Below are positions 1-7,911 of a stretch of 64,000 nt of DNA, piece after piece. The notes under the pieces were generated by a model. The model was not told the origin of the DNA and did no database searches. It worked only from the letters and a program-made list of their open reading frames with translations. Every line of letters begins with the position of its first letter. Position 1 is the first letter of the stretch. A program made the position numbers and the translations under genes. Source of the stretch: Rhodothermus profundi (GTDB lineage Bacteria > Bacteroidota > Rhodothermia > Rhodothermales > Rhodothermaceae); contig NZ_FRAU01000006.1 in assembly GCF_900142415.1 (NCBI RefSeq), forward strand, positions 1 through 64,000. The letters are read 5' to 3'.

Positions 1-413
1 TAGGTGCGATTAAAAGTCTTTCCGTTCTTCATCAAATCTTCAAAGAACAAATACATTTCAATACCAAATAGGTGCGATTAAAAGCACCAAACACGCCAGA
101 ACGTACTTCTCAGTACGTTATTTCAATACCAAATAGGTGCGATTAAAAGAACAAATAGGTGGAGCTATGGAACGGCTTACTATCAATTTCAATACCAAAT
201 AGGTGCGATTAAAAGCCTGCAAAAGCCATGAAGACGTTGACGCACGACTACATTTCAATACCAAATAGGTGCGATTAAAAGTCTCAAACCTATTGACTTT
301 TTCAATTCCATTATCGAATTTCAATACCAAATAGGTGCGATTAAAAGGTTCGAATGAAACCATATAATCTTCATTTTTGAAAAATTTCAATACCAAATAG
401 GTGCGATTAAAAG
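1..413 (-). CRISPR. CRISPR array, seven repeat units visible (first truncated by window edge)
   Basis: Six full 30-nt repeats start at 55, 120, 186, 252, 318 and 384, and the last 16 nt of another lie at 1-16. Spacers are 35-38 nt and share no obvious similarity. All complete repeats read identically. On the minus strand the repeat ends in ATTGAAAT, the usual 8-nt Cas6-generated crRNA 5' handle of type I-B and III repeats, so transcription is most likely leftward. The leader-proximal repeat is then 384-413, with the older spacers beyond the left edge. This direction agrees with the consensus minus-strand promoter at 451-479. The array continues outside the window, so its total size is unknown. 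Confidence 0.98.
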
Positions 414-450
414 CCCTGATACATCAAGGTAAAACCTACCTCTTTGGTAT

Positions 451-479
451 ATTATAAGCGATTTTACAAGGATTGTCAA
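451..479 (-). promoter_or_regulatory. CRISPR array promoter in the leader
   Basis: Read on the minus strand, TTGACA (474-479) is followed by exactly 17 nt and TATAAT (451-456), a perfect vegetative sigma consensus. A start about 7 nt after the -10 box would put the 5' end near 443, some 30 nt before the first repeat at 413. Perfect consensus is unusual and suggests strong constitutive pre-crRNA synthesis. Confidence 0.8.
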
Positions 480-592
480 TCGATCCAGATCGTCGGCCTT
501 CGGTCTCCTCTCCCACCCTGGCAGACCGACGACTTCTTATAATCCATTACGTTTCCGAAAGTTACTTCAAAGCTCTGGAGACCATCAGCGTT

Positions 593-621
593 TTGTCTTG
601 CTGATTCTTTCTTGTTATTTT
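593..621 (+). promoter_or_regulatory. Possible cas2 promoter
   Basis: TTGTCT (593-598), 17 nt, then TATTTT (616-621) lies about 50 bp upstream of the cas2 start. The match is moderate, but cas2 is alone on its strand and needs a promoter in this gap. Confidence 0.35.
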
Positions 622-674
622 GGAGGCCGACGACTTCTCCGCCGTTCCTTTTGCAAGAAATACAGTCTGTTACG

Positions 675-941
675 ATGCCTTACTACATTGCTGTTTATGA
701 CGTCAACGTCCGACGCGTAGGCAAAATGCTCAAGCTCTTTCGTCGGTACCTGACCTGGGTCCAACGATCTGTCTTTGAAGGTGAGCTGACCGAAGCGCAA
801 TTCCGACGATTACATCACGAAGCCCGTCAACTCATGAACCCAGATGAAGATGTGGTCATCTTCTATGAATTGCGCGACGTGCGCTACCATCGTCGGCTCG
901 TGCTCGGCACTGAACAAGGACATACAGGCCGTTTTCTTTAA
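675..941 (+). CDS. cas2: CRISPR-associated protein Cas2
   Basis: An 88-residue Cas2, the non-catalytic structural dimer that bridges two Cas1 dimers in the spacer integration complex. It opens with the typical beta strand MPYYIAVYDVN, followed by a helix and an arginine-rich middle, a ferredoxin-like fold of usual Cas2 size. The reading frame is open from 612, but the conserved family start is the ATG at 675. The gene runs opposite to all other cas genes. Its TAA stop (939-941) touches the cas1 stop (942-944) tail-to-tail, so it must be expressed from the leader side, head-to-head with the array. No strong ribosome binding site is visible. Confidence 0.93.
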   Translation: MPYYIAVYDVNVRRVGKMLKLFRRYLTWVQRSVFEGELTEAQFRRLHHEARQLMNPDEDVVIFYELRDVRYHRRLVLGTEQGHTGRFL

Positions 942-2024
942 TTACCACCACATGTGCAGCCCGCGGTATCGCTCCTGCTTTGGATCCAACAGGTGCCGAA
1001 TCAGCTTGTAACACTCCAGCCGAATGAGCCGTTCATAGCTGACATGTCGTTCCAGTCGCCGATGATACACAGTCTGGCGCAATCGCTCATCCCAGTGCTG
1101 CACAAAGATGCGCCGCCCCTCTTCTTTGAGATAAATGCCACCCAGGCGCGCTTCAAAATGTCGGGGCGTAATTTGTCCGGTTTTTATCAGACGAAAAATG
1201 GCCCGGTCTACCAGAATAGGCTTAAAAATCTCTGCCAGATCCAGAGCCAGCGAAAAGCGGCGCTCGCCGGGCTCATGCAGGTAGGAAATAGTCGGATCCA
1301 GCGCGGTGCGATGAATCTGCCGAATCGTTGTTGTATAGCAGAGACTATTGCCAAAGCTAATGAGCGCGTTTAGTTCATTCGAAGGGGGTCGCCGCTCGCG
1401 TTTCTCAAAGGCAAACGCCTCGCCTGGACCATGGGCCAGAATAGCTGGCCAGGCCCCATAGTACGCATCTCGGCTGCGGCCCTCAATGCCCATGAGCTCC
1501 GGAATCTTTTCCACGGTTTTGAGCTGCGCGCGCTCCTGACCGATAACCGCAATAGCCTGCGCCACCGCCTGCTGCGGAGCCCCTTCCAGGCGATTGACGT
1601 AGTAGCGCAGCACGCGGAGTAGATTGTAGGTGGCTGCCTCCACGATAGCCCGTGCTAAATAAAGCCGTCGCTTTGGCCGCACGTAGTGCAGCACCTGTTC
1701 AATGCGCAATCGTCCGCTGTGCAAATAGTCACGGGGAATGTAGGTGCCGGTGTAGTTTCCGTAATAGTCGTAGAAGTGCGCCGGGATATCGTGGCGTGCC
1801 AGAAAAGTGAGCAGCTTGGAGTTCAGATCCACCTCGCCAAAAAAATACAGGCTATCGACCTGCTCAACCGGAAACGGGATACGTTCTCCGGTAGGCGTAC
1901 CCGAAGGCGCCCCTGTTTCGTCCTGGTCATCCGGAATGCGCTTGCCGGCTGCCTTTTCAAAAAAAAGCGTGTTCTGCCGGCGGCGGAGTCGTCCGCTGGA
2001 AAAAATGTAATACGGGCGCTTCAT
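942..2024 (-). CDS. cas1: CRISPR-associated endonuclease/integrase Cas1
   Basis: A 360-residue Cas1, the metal-dependent integrase that inserts protospacers at the leader-proximal repeat. The N-terminal beta domain is interrupted by a hydrophilic insert near residues 23-52. The all-alpha catalytic domain carries the expected metal ligands: E181 in ELMGIEGRSRDAYYG, H250 in SYLHEPG, and D262/E265 in LDLAEIFKP. The frame is open further upstream, but the ATG at 2024 gives the family start and overlaps the exonuclease stop as ATGA, so the two are translationally coupled. It is the last gene of the long minus-strand cas chain. It would serve both interference modules, since no second cas1 is present. 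Confidence 0.95.
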   Translation of the reverse strand: MKRPYYIFSSGRLRRRQNTLFFEKAAGKRIPDDQDETGAPSGTPTGERIPFPVEQVDSLYFFGEVDLNSKLLTFLARHDIPAHFYDYYGNYTGTYIPRDYLHSGRLRIEQVLHYVRPKRRLYLARAIVEAATYNLLRVLRYYVNRLEGAPQQAVAQAIAVIGQERAQLKTVEKIPELMGIEGRSRDAYYGAWPAILAHGPGEAFAFEKRERRPPSNELNALISFGNSLCYTTTIRQIHRTALDPTISYLHEPGERRFSLALDLAEIFKPILVDRAIFRLIKTGQITPRHFEARLGGIYLKEEGRRIFVQHWDERLRQTVYHRRLERHVSYERLIRLECYKLIRHLLDPKQERYRGLHMWW

Positions 2025-2725
2025 TTTCCTTCTGACCGAGGGGGTTGGCAGTCCCGAGGAAGCAGTGGCAGTAGCCGAGCAAAGCACTTCAGCGTCGCCT
2101 CCACATCGGCTTCGCAATAGCGCCGCACACCGTCGATACCTTCGGTCTTCAGCAATTGGTACACCAGGCTTCCATCACCATGCATTTTCGGACTGGGGAT
2201 ATGCAGCAGCGCACACAGATCCTCCAATCCCAGATTAATGCCCCAGAATAAACTGAACAGATCACAGTGCGGGAAATTCCGGTACGGGTAATTGTCCAGC
2301 AGTCCGCAGGCAACAGGCAGCAGGCCATGGTGGAGCGTACGCGCCAGCAGAAAGGGCACGTCGAACCGTTTGCCGTTGAACGTGATCCAGCAGATTTTTT
2401 CGCCGCGGTCGACAAGGCGCTGGATGTCCCGCCAGAAACGCTCGAGCATGCCGCATTCTTCCTCAGGCGTTTCGGCGGCGTACGTGTACGGCGGGTTGGG
2501 CCGTGAGGGATCGTCTTCGGCGCGTTGGACCGAGATGCAGACGATCCAGCTCAGCAGCGGATGCAAGCTGGCCGCCCGAAGCGCCAGATGGTCTTCCGGC
2601 AGATCCGGCTCGCGTTGCCGCTGAAAGTGCATTTCCCGCGCCAGTCGCGCCTGCTGCTGCTCGGAATACCCGTCTTTCGGCAGCGGACACGTCTCAATAT
2701 CCAGCGCCAGGTAATGCATGGGCAC
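2021..2725 (-). CDS. DEDDy-type 3'-5' exonuclease in the cas operon
   Basis: A 234-residue ribonuclease H-fold exonuclease resembling the predicted PolB-type proofreading domain family. All acidic motifs are visible: D9 and E11 in LALDIET, N117-G118 and D122 in TFNGKRFDVPF, and Y203 with D207 in YCEADVEAT, which makes it a DEDDy rather than a DnaQ-like DEDDh enzyme. It sits between the CARF effector (3-bp gap) and cas1 (4-bp overlap). That position suggests trimming of prespacer 3' overhangs before integration, a job done by DnaQ-like or ExoT-like nucleases in other systems. The role is inferred from context. Alternatively it is a general nuclease captured by the operon. Confidence 0.8.
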   Translation of the reverse strand: MPMHYLALDIETCPLPKDGYSEQQQARLAREMHFQRQREPDLPEDHLALRAASLHPLLSWIVCISVQRAEDDPSRPNPPYTYAAETPEEECGMLERFWRDIQRLVDRGEKICWITFNGKRFDVPFLLARTLHHGLLPVACGLLDNYPYRNFPHCDLFSLFWGINLGLEDLCALLHIPSPKMHGDGSLVYQLLKTEGIDGVRRYCEADVEATLKCFARLLPLLPRDCQPPRSEGK

Positions 2726-2728
2726 ACG

Positions 2729-4231
2729 TTATTCGGGCGAATGGTCAAAGATGCATACTTCGCCAGTTACAGGAGAGGCATACACCAATCGTCGCACTTT
2801 TCCGTGCAGCGCATGCGCAACGGCAAGATACAGCCATACAGGTGCCTGGCCTGTCAACACCACTTCATTACCCTCACCTGCAAGTGTTTTTGCCTGCTCA
2901 AGATAAACTGACAGCTCCTCCAGTTTGGCCACTTCGCCATACAGGCTCTTCAAGTCGATCTCGACTCGTCCCCCGCAGAGCACATGGTCGGGAGCGTTAT
3001 GCATCAGCACCTCTAAACGTTTAGGTATTTCCTTGGTCCGCCGCGCGATGCTCTGAATGCTGGCAGCCCGCTGTCTCATCCCACAGTGCGCTACATCGTT
3101 CCGAAGCTGAAGGAGCCAATCCCACACCTGAACAACTTGTTCACGCTCAGGCAGGCTATCAAACCATGCAGGTACTTCCTCTGTCTTTTCTTGCTGAAGC
3201 TTTCGGACCGCTGCTCCCAGCACGCGTTCAATTTGCTGTTCGCGGTAATTTTTGTCCAGCCAATCGCCATCGCCTTTCTGGAGTACTACCCAGGAGACCA
3301 CCCACTCTCGCGCGAGCGTTACTGCCTGCATCCATAGGCCTTTTTTTACCAGGTGCTCAATGAGCGCCAGTTGTTTTTGCAGGTTTTCTCGGTCCAGTCG
3401 GTCCGGTGCATCGTGAGCAAACGGAGCGATTTCTGCGTGAATTTGCTCCAGAATGACCGCAAAGGGTTTTGCCCAGCGCTCCGCTTCTGAAGCAACCTCC
3501 TGTAAAACGGGCAGCAAGCGGGCTGCCTTATCCATCACATTGCGTGGACGCGCCAGATGTAGCGCCTGGGAAAAGGAGCGCAGCTGCTTAGCAACTCCCT
3601 GCAGACGCCTTGGCAAATCGTCACCTGCTCGCGTTTTCCATGCCTGTTGGTGGACACTCTCTAACCGTTCAGCCAGCAAGGTAGCGTCGCTGCGTTGCAG
3701 CATAAACTCCGTCCCACTTAGCCAGTCCAGCAAATCCAAGAGCAGTGTCAGGTCAAAGATGGGTGCCCGGTCTTCAGGTTGAGGCGGTTCGCGAAAAGGC
3801 TCGCGGGCTTCGTAGGCACCGTACACGATATGCCGAATGGTCACGCCTTTTGTCCGTCGCAAATACGCCGCGACGGCGAACACTATCATCGGGATAGAAC
3901 GAAAAGCGTGGGTGATGTCCAGAATAACCGTATCGCCCTCATCGACCGAAGAGGCAACACAATCGAAAATCTGCCAGAGTTCAGCTTCAGACCTACCTTC
4001 AGGGATATTCTCCGGTTGCAGTTTATTGCCCATTCGCTCCTTGAGCGACTGAAAATGCTCACGCGCTCTTGCCTGCGGCGTTACAAAAACCAGAATCTTT
4101 TCAGGTCGAAAGATGCGGGCAACTGCCTCAGGAAACAGGTGAGTTTGACACTTTTGACCGTCATGCCAGATGTAAGTGACGGTCTTATAAGGACCCGTGC
4201 CAAGAAACGTGAGCGCTTTCAAGGACGCCAT
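2729..4231 (-). CDS. CARF-HEPN (Csx1/TM1812-type) effector with Csx3-like C-terminal domain
   Basis: A 500-residue ancillary type III protein. Residues 1-145 form a Rossmann-like CARF domain of the TM1812/DxTHG group; the signature is DITHAFRS at 105-112. A helical region follows with R377-x4-H382 (RNDVAH), the active-site motif of HEPN ribonucleases. Residues 412-500 resemble Csx3 (Crn3), a ring nuclease for cyclic tetra-adenylate: GQAPVWLYLAVAHALHG aligns with the Csx3 GxxPxWL...AH segment. The Csx3 DPRLG stretch appears as SPVTG, so its conserved Asp seems lost. It would be activated by cyclic oligoadenylate from Cmr2 and cleave RNA. The tail may bind or degrade the activator. The gene overlaps cmr6 by 13 bp. 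Confidence 0.75.
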   Translation of the reverse strand: MASLKALTFLGTGPYKTVTYIWHDGQKCQTHLFPEAVARIFRPEKILVFVTPQARAREHFQSLKERMGNKLQPENIPEGRSEAELWQIFDCVASSVDEGDTVILDITHAFRSIPMIVFAVAAYLRRTKGVTIRHIVYGAYEAREPFREPPQPEDRAPIFDLTLLLDLLDWLSGTEFMLQRSDATLLAERLESVHQQAWKTRAGDDLPRRLQGVAKQLRSFSQALHLARPRNVMDKAARLLPVLQEVASEAERWAKPFAVILEQIHAEIAPFAHDAPDRLDRENLQKQLALIEHLVKKGLWMQAVTLAREWVVSWVVLQKGDGDWLDKNYREQQIERVLGAAVRKLQQEKTEEVPAWFDSLPEREQVVQVWDWLLQLRNDVAHCGMRQRAASIQSIARRTKEIPKRLEVLMHNAPDHVLCGGRVEIDLKSLYGEVAKLEELSVYLEQAKTLAGEGNEVVLTGQAPVWLYLAVAHALHGKVRRLVYASPVTGEVCIFDHSPE

Positions 4232-5430
4232 AATGCTGCAAGACTGACTTTTCTGATGCGCTGTGTCTTTTTATCGAATTCTGCGATTTTAACCCATATG
4301 TACGTACCTGGAGGAAAGGATGAAAGGTTACGTACTCCGTAACACTCAAATACTTCGTTCTCATATCCTTTAGCAAGCAACCTGACTCGGATAGGATTTC
4401 GGGAATTATCTAAAACCTGTGCGGGTATACGTTCAGTTTTCGGTGTAATTCGCTCGATAGGCTCAGGATAGTCTGGCTTTTTTTCTCTTTCAGAGTCTGC
4501 CTGAGTTTCTTCTATACTTTCCGACGTTGCAGTTATAGTCTGGTGTTGCTGTGACTTCCATAACCCATATCCTACAGTTGTCTTTGCCCCAACCCCCATT
4601 TCCTGCAACCCAGCCTGAAGCCAGCTCTGTGCTTGCTGAGCCAGCCTGGGCTTCCTAGAAGCAACCGCAAACAGAAACTCGCTGTCCGGCGCAATAGCGA
4701 GAAAGAAAACAGGGATCGGATTCAGGTAGTCTGCAGGAGGAATATTGCCCCCCTGATAGTATTGACTGTAATGCGGATTCATTACGTCCAAGTCCAGTTG
4801 CAATCTTTCTGGATCTGCAGGCACAGCGTCGAAGAAGATGACCTGGCCAGCACTGGCATCGGGTGGAGATTTACCAAACACAGCGGCAAAGGTCGCGTCG
4901 GTTTCGTTCTTGTTTTCTATCAGTTCTGCAAACGACCGAGCCAGGCCTTTAAGCGCACTCCCAGGAATAATGGGAAAACCGTAGATGCGATGCAGGCGGA
5001 TGCTTGTCTCCAGCACACTTTCTGCACCCAGACCAACGATCACACGACTGGCAGTGTGCATCGAGAAGGAACACACCTCATACCCATGCTCACGGTAATC
5101 GTCGAGCATGGCTTTCCACCGAACTGCATAAGCATTGATAAGATGGGAAAGATCCGATTGCGTAAATCTCAGAACTTTTCTCCCATTCACCGGGCTAGTA
5201 AATCGTTCTTTAGCCCGCCTGGTCAGCTCCCACGTCTGGGCATCGCAAGGTAGCAGCCGATCCAGCCGCAAACCGTAATTGTGGCACTGGACTTCCCGTG
5301 ACCGGGCAAGAGCACACGTATCCTGCGGAAGCGGGTAAGCCTCTTGAGAGCCGGCCGGGGGGCCACCCGCTCGAGGTGGCCCTGAGGTACGGCCACCCCG
5401 TTCCCTTCGGAATCGTCGCTGCGGTCGCAT
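4219..5430 (-). CDS. cmr6: Type III-B CRISPR complex subunit Cmr6
   Basis: A 403-residue RAMP protein that caps the crRNA 3' side of the Cmr effector. RAMP signatures are clear: IIPGSALKGLARS near residues 155-167 and the glycine-rich loop GVGAKTTVGYG near residue 290. The first 50 residues are Arg/Pro/Gly-rich and probably disordered. The last ~100 residues, after a charged linker rich in Glu and Lys, form an extra domain beyond the minimal Cmr6. It begins 3 bp after cmr5 and overlaps the CARF gene by 13 bp. The 3' third is visibly more A+T-rich than nearby housekeeping genes, in keeping with horizontal origin of the III-B module. Confidence 0.9.
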   Translation of the reverse strand: MRPQRRFRRERGGRTSGPPRAGGPPAGSQEAYPLPQDTCALARSREVQCHNYGLRLDRLLPCDAQTWELTRRAKERFTSPVNGRKVLRFTQSDLSHLINAYAVRWKAMLDDYREHGYEVCSFSMHTASRVIVGLGAESVLETSIRLHRIYGFPIIPGSALKGLARSFAELIENKNETDATFAAVFGKSPPDASAGQVIFFDAVPADPERLQLDLDVMNPHYSQYYQGGNIPPADYLNPIPVFFLAIAPDSEFLFAVASRKPRLAQQAQSWLQAGLQEMGVGAKTTVGYGLWKSQQHQTITATSESIEETQADSEREKKPDYPEPIERITPKTERIPAQVLDNSRNPIRVRLLAKGYENEVFECYGVRNLSSFPPGTYIWVKIAEFDKKTQRIRKVSLAALWRP

Positions 5431-5433
5431 GAT

Positions 5434-5850
5434 TTAATCTCCCTCTGTAGGCAGTTCTGCTTCAGCAAAACGTTTGAGCCATGAGAGATACGCTAAAGCT
5501 TCTGCCGTTGCGCGGCGGTAGGTAGCGCTGTCGCTTTGAAGTACCCAATCAAGCAGATTCTGACTGCCTGCATCGGGGGCTATCTGGCGCATTGTCCAAG
5601 CCGACAGATGCTCGAACACTGCACCGCTTGCCTCAGCGTCTACTCCGCGTTTCGACTCTTTAAACTTTGCCTTTGACAACAAAAACGCCAGTGTCTGTCC
5701 CAGGCCGTTTGTGAGCACAAGCATCGGCACACGACGGGCAAGACTGCCATATTTCTTTTTGAAATCGTCAGAACGGTTGACAACGCTCTGAATGTCTCTC
5801 CATGCTTGTTGCGCCCGCTTCTGTTCAAGGGTTTGCTGTTGGCTTGCCAT
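5434..5850 (-). CDS. cmr5: Type III-B CRISPR complex small subunit Cmr5
   Basis: A 138-residue all-helical small subunit that forms the inner filament of the Cmr complex and stacks along target RNA. The pattern is typical: a basic N-terminal helix (KRAQQAW), a conserved VPMLVLTNGLGQTLAFLLSK segment, and a helical C-terminus ending in YLSWLKRFAEAE. The frame is open to 5916 but that would run into cmr4, so the ATG at 5850, 13 bp past the cmr4 stop, is preferred. It lies in the expected order between cmr4 and cmr6. Confidence 0.92.
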   Translation of the reverse strand: MASQQQTLEQKRAQQAWRDIQSVVNRSDDFKKKYGSLARRVPMLVLTNGLGQTLAFLLSKAKFKESKRGVDAEASGAVFEHLSAWTMRQIAPDAGSQNLLDWVLQSDSATYRRATAEALAYLSWLKRFAEAELPTEGD

Positions 5851-5863
5851 AGCACAAGTCTCC

Positions 5864-6760
5864 TTATTGTTGGACCAGACGCACTTTGACGAACCCGCGT
5901 CCGACGGTGCTGTCACCTCCTAGTTGCATCCGTCTACCATCCACGCAGCCTTTCACAAAATTCAGAACAGCCTGTGCATCCTGAAGCTCAGACAGATTAC
6001 TATTTACCCTGGGTTTACTGGCAAAGAGCGTCGCGTAAAGCAACGTGTCGGAGGGCAAGTGCTCTTCGGTCCAGAGCGCGCCCTGGGCTACAGTCTTTTT
6101 CACATCATCAATACGGACGCGGCTAACGACTTCGGTGGAAAACTGTACGAAATCCCGAAAAGCCGTTTCTGGCAGAATTACCAGACGTTTGGCAAGCGTC
6201 TCGCGCCAATAGCGATACTCATCGCTGACTGGCAACGCCTGTTGCGCAAGCCAATCTGCGATTTGTTTGACTGCTGTATTCGTCTGCGCCTCAAATGCAA
6301 ACTCCTCCAGCACAACCCTCTCATTTGCTACAACCATACTATCCTGTGCAACAAAGGCGGCATTGTCCGCACCTGGCCCTGTTTCGGTCCAATCCACGCT
6401 CAATTCTGCCAACTGTGCATCGCGTCGAAAACGTGCCAGCACATTCTGGCTGGTCACCCAAGCAAACACTCCGACAAGAGAGCGCACCGGGAAGAGCAGT
6501 ATACGTGCATCCCCTACAGATAAAGCGCCCGCATGCGCGCTTGGATCTTGCTCGGGTCCAAATACAATTTCAACGTTTTTCTTATCGGTGCGATTGGCTA
6601 TGTCACGCAGGCATCCTTTTAAGCTTGAGGCTTGCACCATCGGATAGCCCGTGGCGCGCTCGCGCTGGATGGGCAAGTCCACAATGCCGAGACTCGTTCC
6701 ACTGCCCGCATGGAGCGGGGTCTCGGTGTAGCAAAACAGGATCGCGCTTTTGTCAAACAT
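5864..6760 (-). CDS. cmr4: Type III-B CRISPR complex backbone subunit Cmr4
   Basis: A 298-residue Cas7-like RAMP that polymerises along the crRNA and cuts target RNA at 6-nt intervals. The N-terminus carries the conserved ETPLHAGSG and VDLPIQRER segments. D28 in the latter corresponds to the catalytic Asp of Cmr4 (D26 in Pyrococcus), so target RNA slicing is expected. The C-terminus has the glycine loop LGGDSTVGRGFV. The start at 6760 is set by an excellent ribosome binding site (AAGGAGGT, 5 nt before ATG), the best in the operon, which fits a multi-copy subunit. The longer frame to 6787 is less likely. Confidence 0.95.
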   Translation of the reverse strand: MFDKSAILFCYTETPLHAGSGTSLGIVDLPIQRERATGYPMVQASSLKGCLRDIANRTDKKNVEIVFGPEQDPSAHAGALSVGDARILLFPVRSLVGVFAWVTSQNVLARFRRDAQLAELSVDWTETGPGADNAAFVAQDSMVVANERVVLEEFAFEAQTNTAVKQIADWLAQQALPVSDEYRYWRETLAKRLVILPETAFRDFVQFSTEVVSRVRIDDVKKTVAQGALWTEEHLPSDTLLYATLFASKPRVNSNLSELQDAQAVLNFVKGCVDGRRMQLGGDSTVGRGFVKVRLVQQ

Positions 6761-6771
6761 GGCGACCTCCT

Positions 6772-7911
6772 TCAGGCGTAATTCCACGAACCAATTGCAC
6801 AGAAGCCGAATCCAATCTGTCCGAAATCGCCTTCACCTGCTGGCGTCTCGGTAAAGGGGTTGCCGTTCCAGGTGACGGTGTCGTTGCATTTGAAAAAGAA
6901 CACGCTCCCTGCAGGTACAAAACGACGCATAGGCTTCTGGAAGTTTGTGCGGCGACGCCGGTCATCCACATAAGCTCCTCCAATTGACTGATAGCGTGGC
7001 ACAATAGCCGAAATCAGTTGGACCGAACCGTTGAAGAACCGAGACCAGCTTCCGTTTGCTGGATGCCAGCCTCCGCTAAACCACGCTGGCGTAAGCAGCA
7101 CAACTTTAAAGTACTCTGGAAGCTGATCAGGTGGAGCGGGTATCGCATCAAGCAAGTTATCCAGTAGGCAGTAATAGGCTGCCCGCGCCTCCCCGCCTAA
7201 CTGGATAATTCCCTTTTTGGGCCCGAAATCCCCTGGCTCTATTCCATCCACACGCACCCACAGCGCCACCTCATCTTTGAGCCGCAAAAACTCCGCTATA
7301 TACAGATGTCCTTCCCGTGTGGTGCGGCGTCCACGCTCTATTGCAATGCCTATACGAGGCTCTCGGACAACGAACTCTTCTTCACACAACACGCGCTGCG
7401 GCGCCTGACCGCTCAGGTAACGTTGGAAATCTTCTGCGCTAATCCAGCCACGCGCTTCTTTAAGACGGTCAATGGTTCGTATCCAGGAAAGCAGCAAATT
7501 ATCTGATAAATTGGTCTTATACGAAAGCTCGTTACCTTTCAAAGGCTTCAGTAGCGTATAGCGGCTACCTTCTTCCTTTAGTACATCAGCTGGCGCAGGA
7601 AAGTAAAGCGTCCAATTCTCACTTTTCTTGCGAACCAGAAGTGGACCTCGCAAGCGCAGACTCCCATAATCCTGGCCCGGCACGCCAATTTTCTGATGCA
7701 ATTGCTGGGCTTGTGGCGAAGGATTTGAGCTCGCATAATCAGCCGGGCTTACGCCGCTTGAAAAAAGCATCCGTGCCCGAATTGCGCCCTGTATGGTAAA
7801 AGGTGTAGGCGGGAAGAGACTGCGTGCACGCGTATCTTCCCCCGCCGTAAAGGGTCTGCCGTCGCGAAAGAGCAACACGTCGTGCGGCTCGATCAAAAGA
7901 TCAAAGCTCAT
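6772..7911 (-). CDS. cmr3: Type III-B CRISPR complex subunit Cmr3
   Basis: A 379-residue Cas5-like RAMP that binds the 5' handle of crRNA and contacts Cmr2. The opening LLIEPHDVLLFRDGRPF is diagnostic for Cmr3, followed by FPPTPFTIQGAIRAR. The C-terminal glycine-rich segment near IGFGFCAIGSW completes the RAMP fold. Length is normal for the family. Its ATG overlaps the cmr2 stop (ATGA), so the pair is translationally coupled, as expected for the physically interacting Cmr2-Cmr3 subunits. Confidence 0.95.
   Translation of the reverse strand: MSFDLLIEPHDVLLFRDGRPFTAGEDTRARSLFPPTPFTIQGAIRARMLFSSGVSPADYASSNPSPQAQQLHQKIGVPGQDYGSLRLRGPLLVRKKSENWTLYFPAPADVLKEEGSRYTLLKPLKGNELSYKTNLSDNLLLSWIRTIDRLKEARGWISAEDFQRYLSGQAPQRVLCEEEFVVREPRIGIAIERGRRTTREGHLYIAEFLRLKDEVALWVRVDGIEPGDFGPKKGIIQLGGEARAAYYCLLDNLLDAIPAPPDQLPEYFKVVLLTPAWFSGGWHPANGSWSRFFNGSVQLISAIVPRYQSIGGAYVDDRRRRTNFQKPMRRFVPAGSVFFFKCNDTVTWNGNPFTETPAGEGDFGQIGFGFCAIGSWNYA

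Larger units (their letters stand above)
414..674. other. CRISPR leader and divergent cas2 upstream region
   Basis: This 261-bp gap between the array and cas2 contains no convincing gene. It carries the array promoter on the minus strand and a possible cas2 promoter on the plus strand. The 12-mer CCGACGACTTCT occurs at 526-537 and again at 627-638, and an inverted copy of its flank (CGTCGGCC) lies at 491-498. GGTCTCC at 502-508 is the inverse of GGAGACC near 578-584. Such duplicated motifs would suit leader elements bound during spacer integration or a regulator site, but that role is inference. Confidence 0.6.

Noticed and set aside
118-396. 92-codon minus-strand frame with repeated FNRTYLVLK units
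   Set aside because: It is the CRISPR repeat translated in one frame, not a gene.
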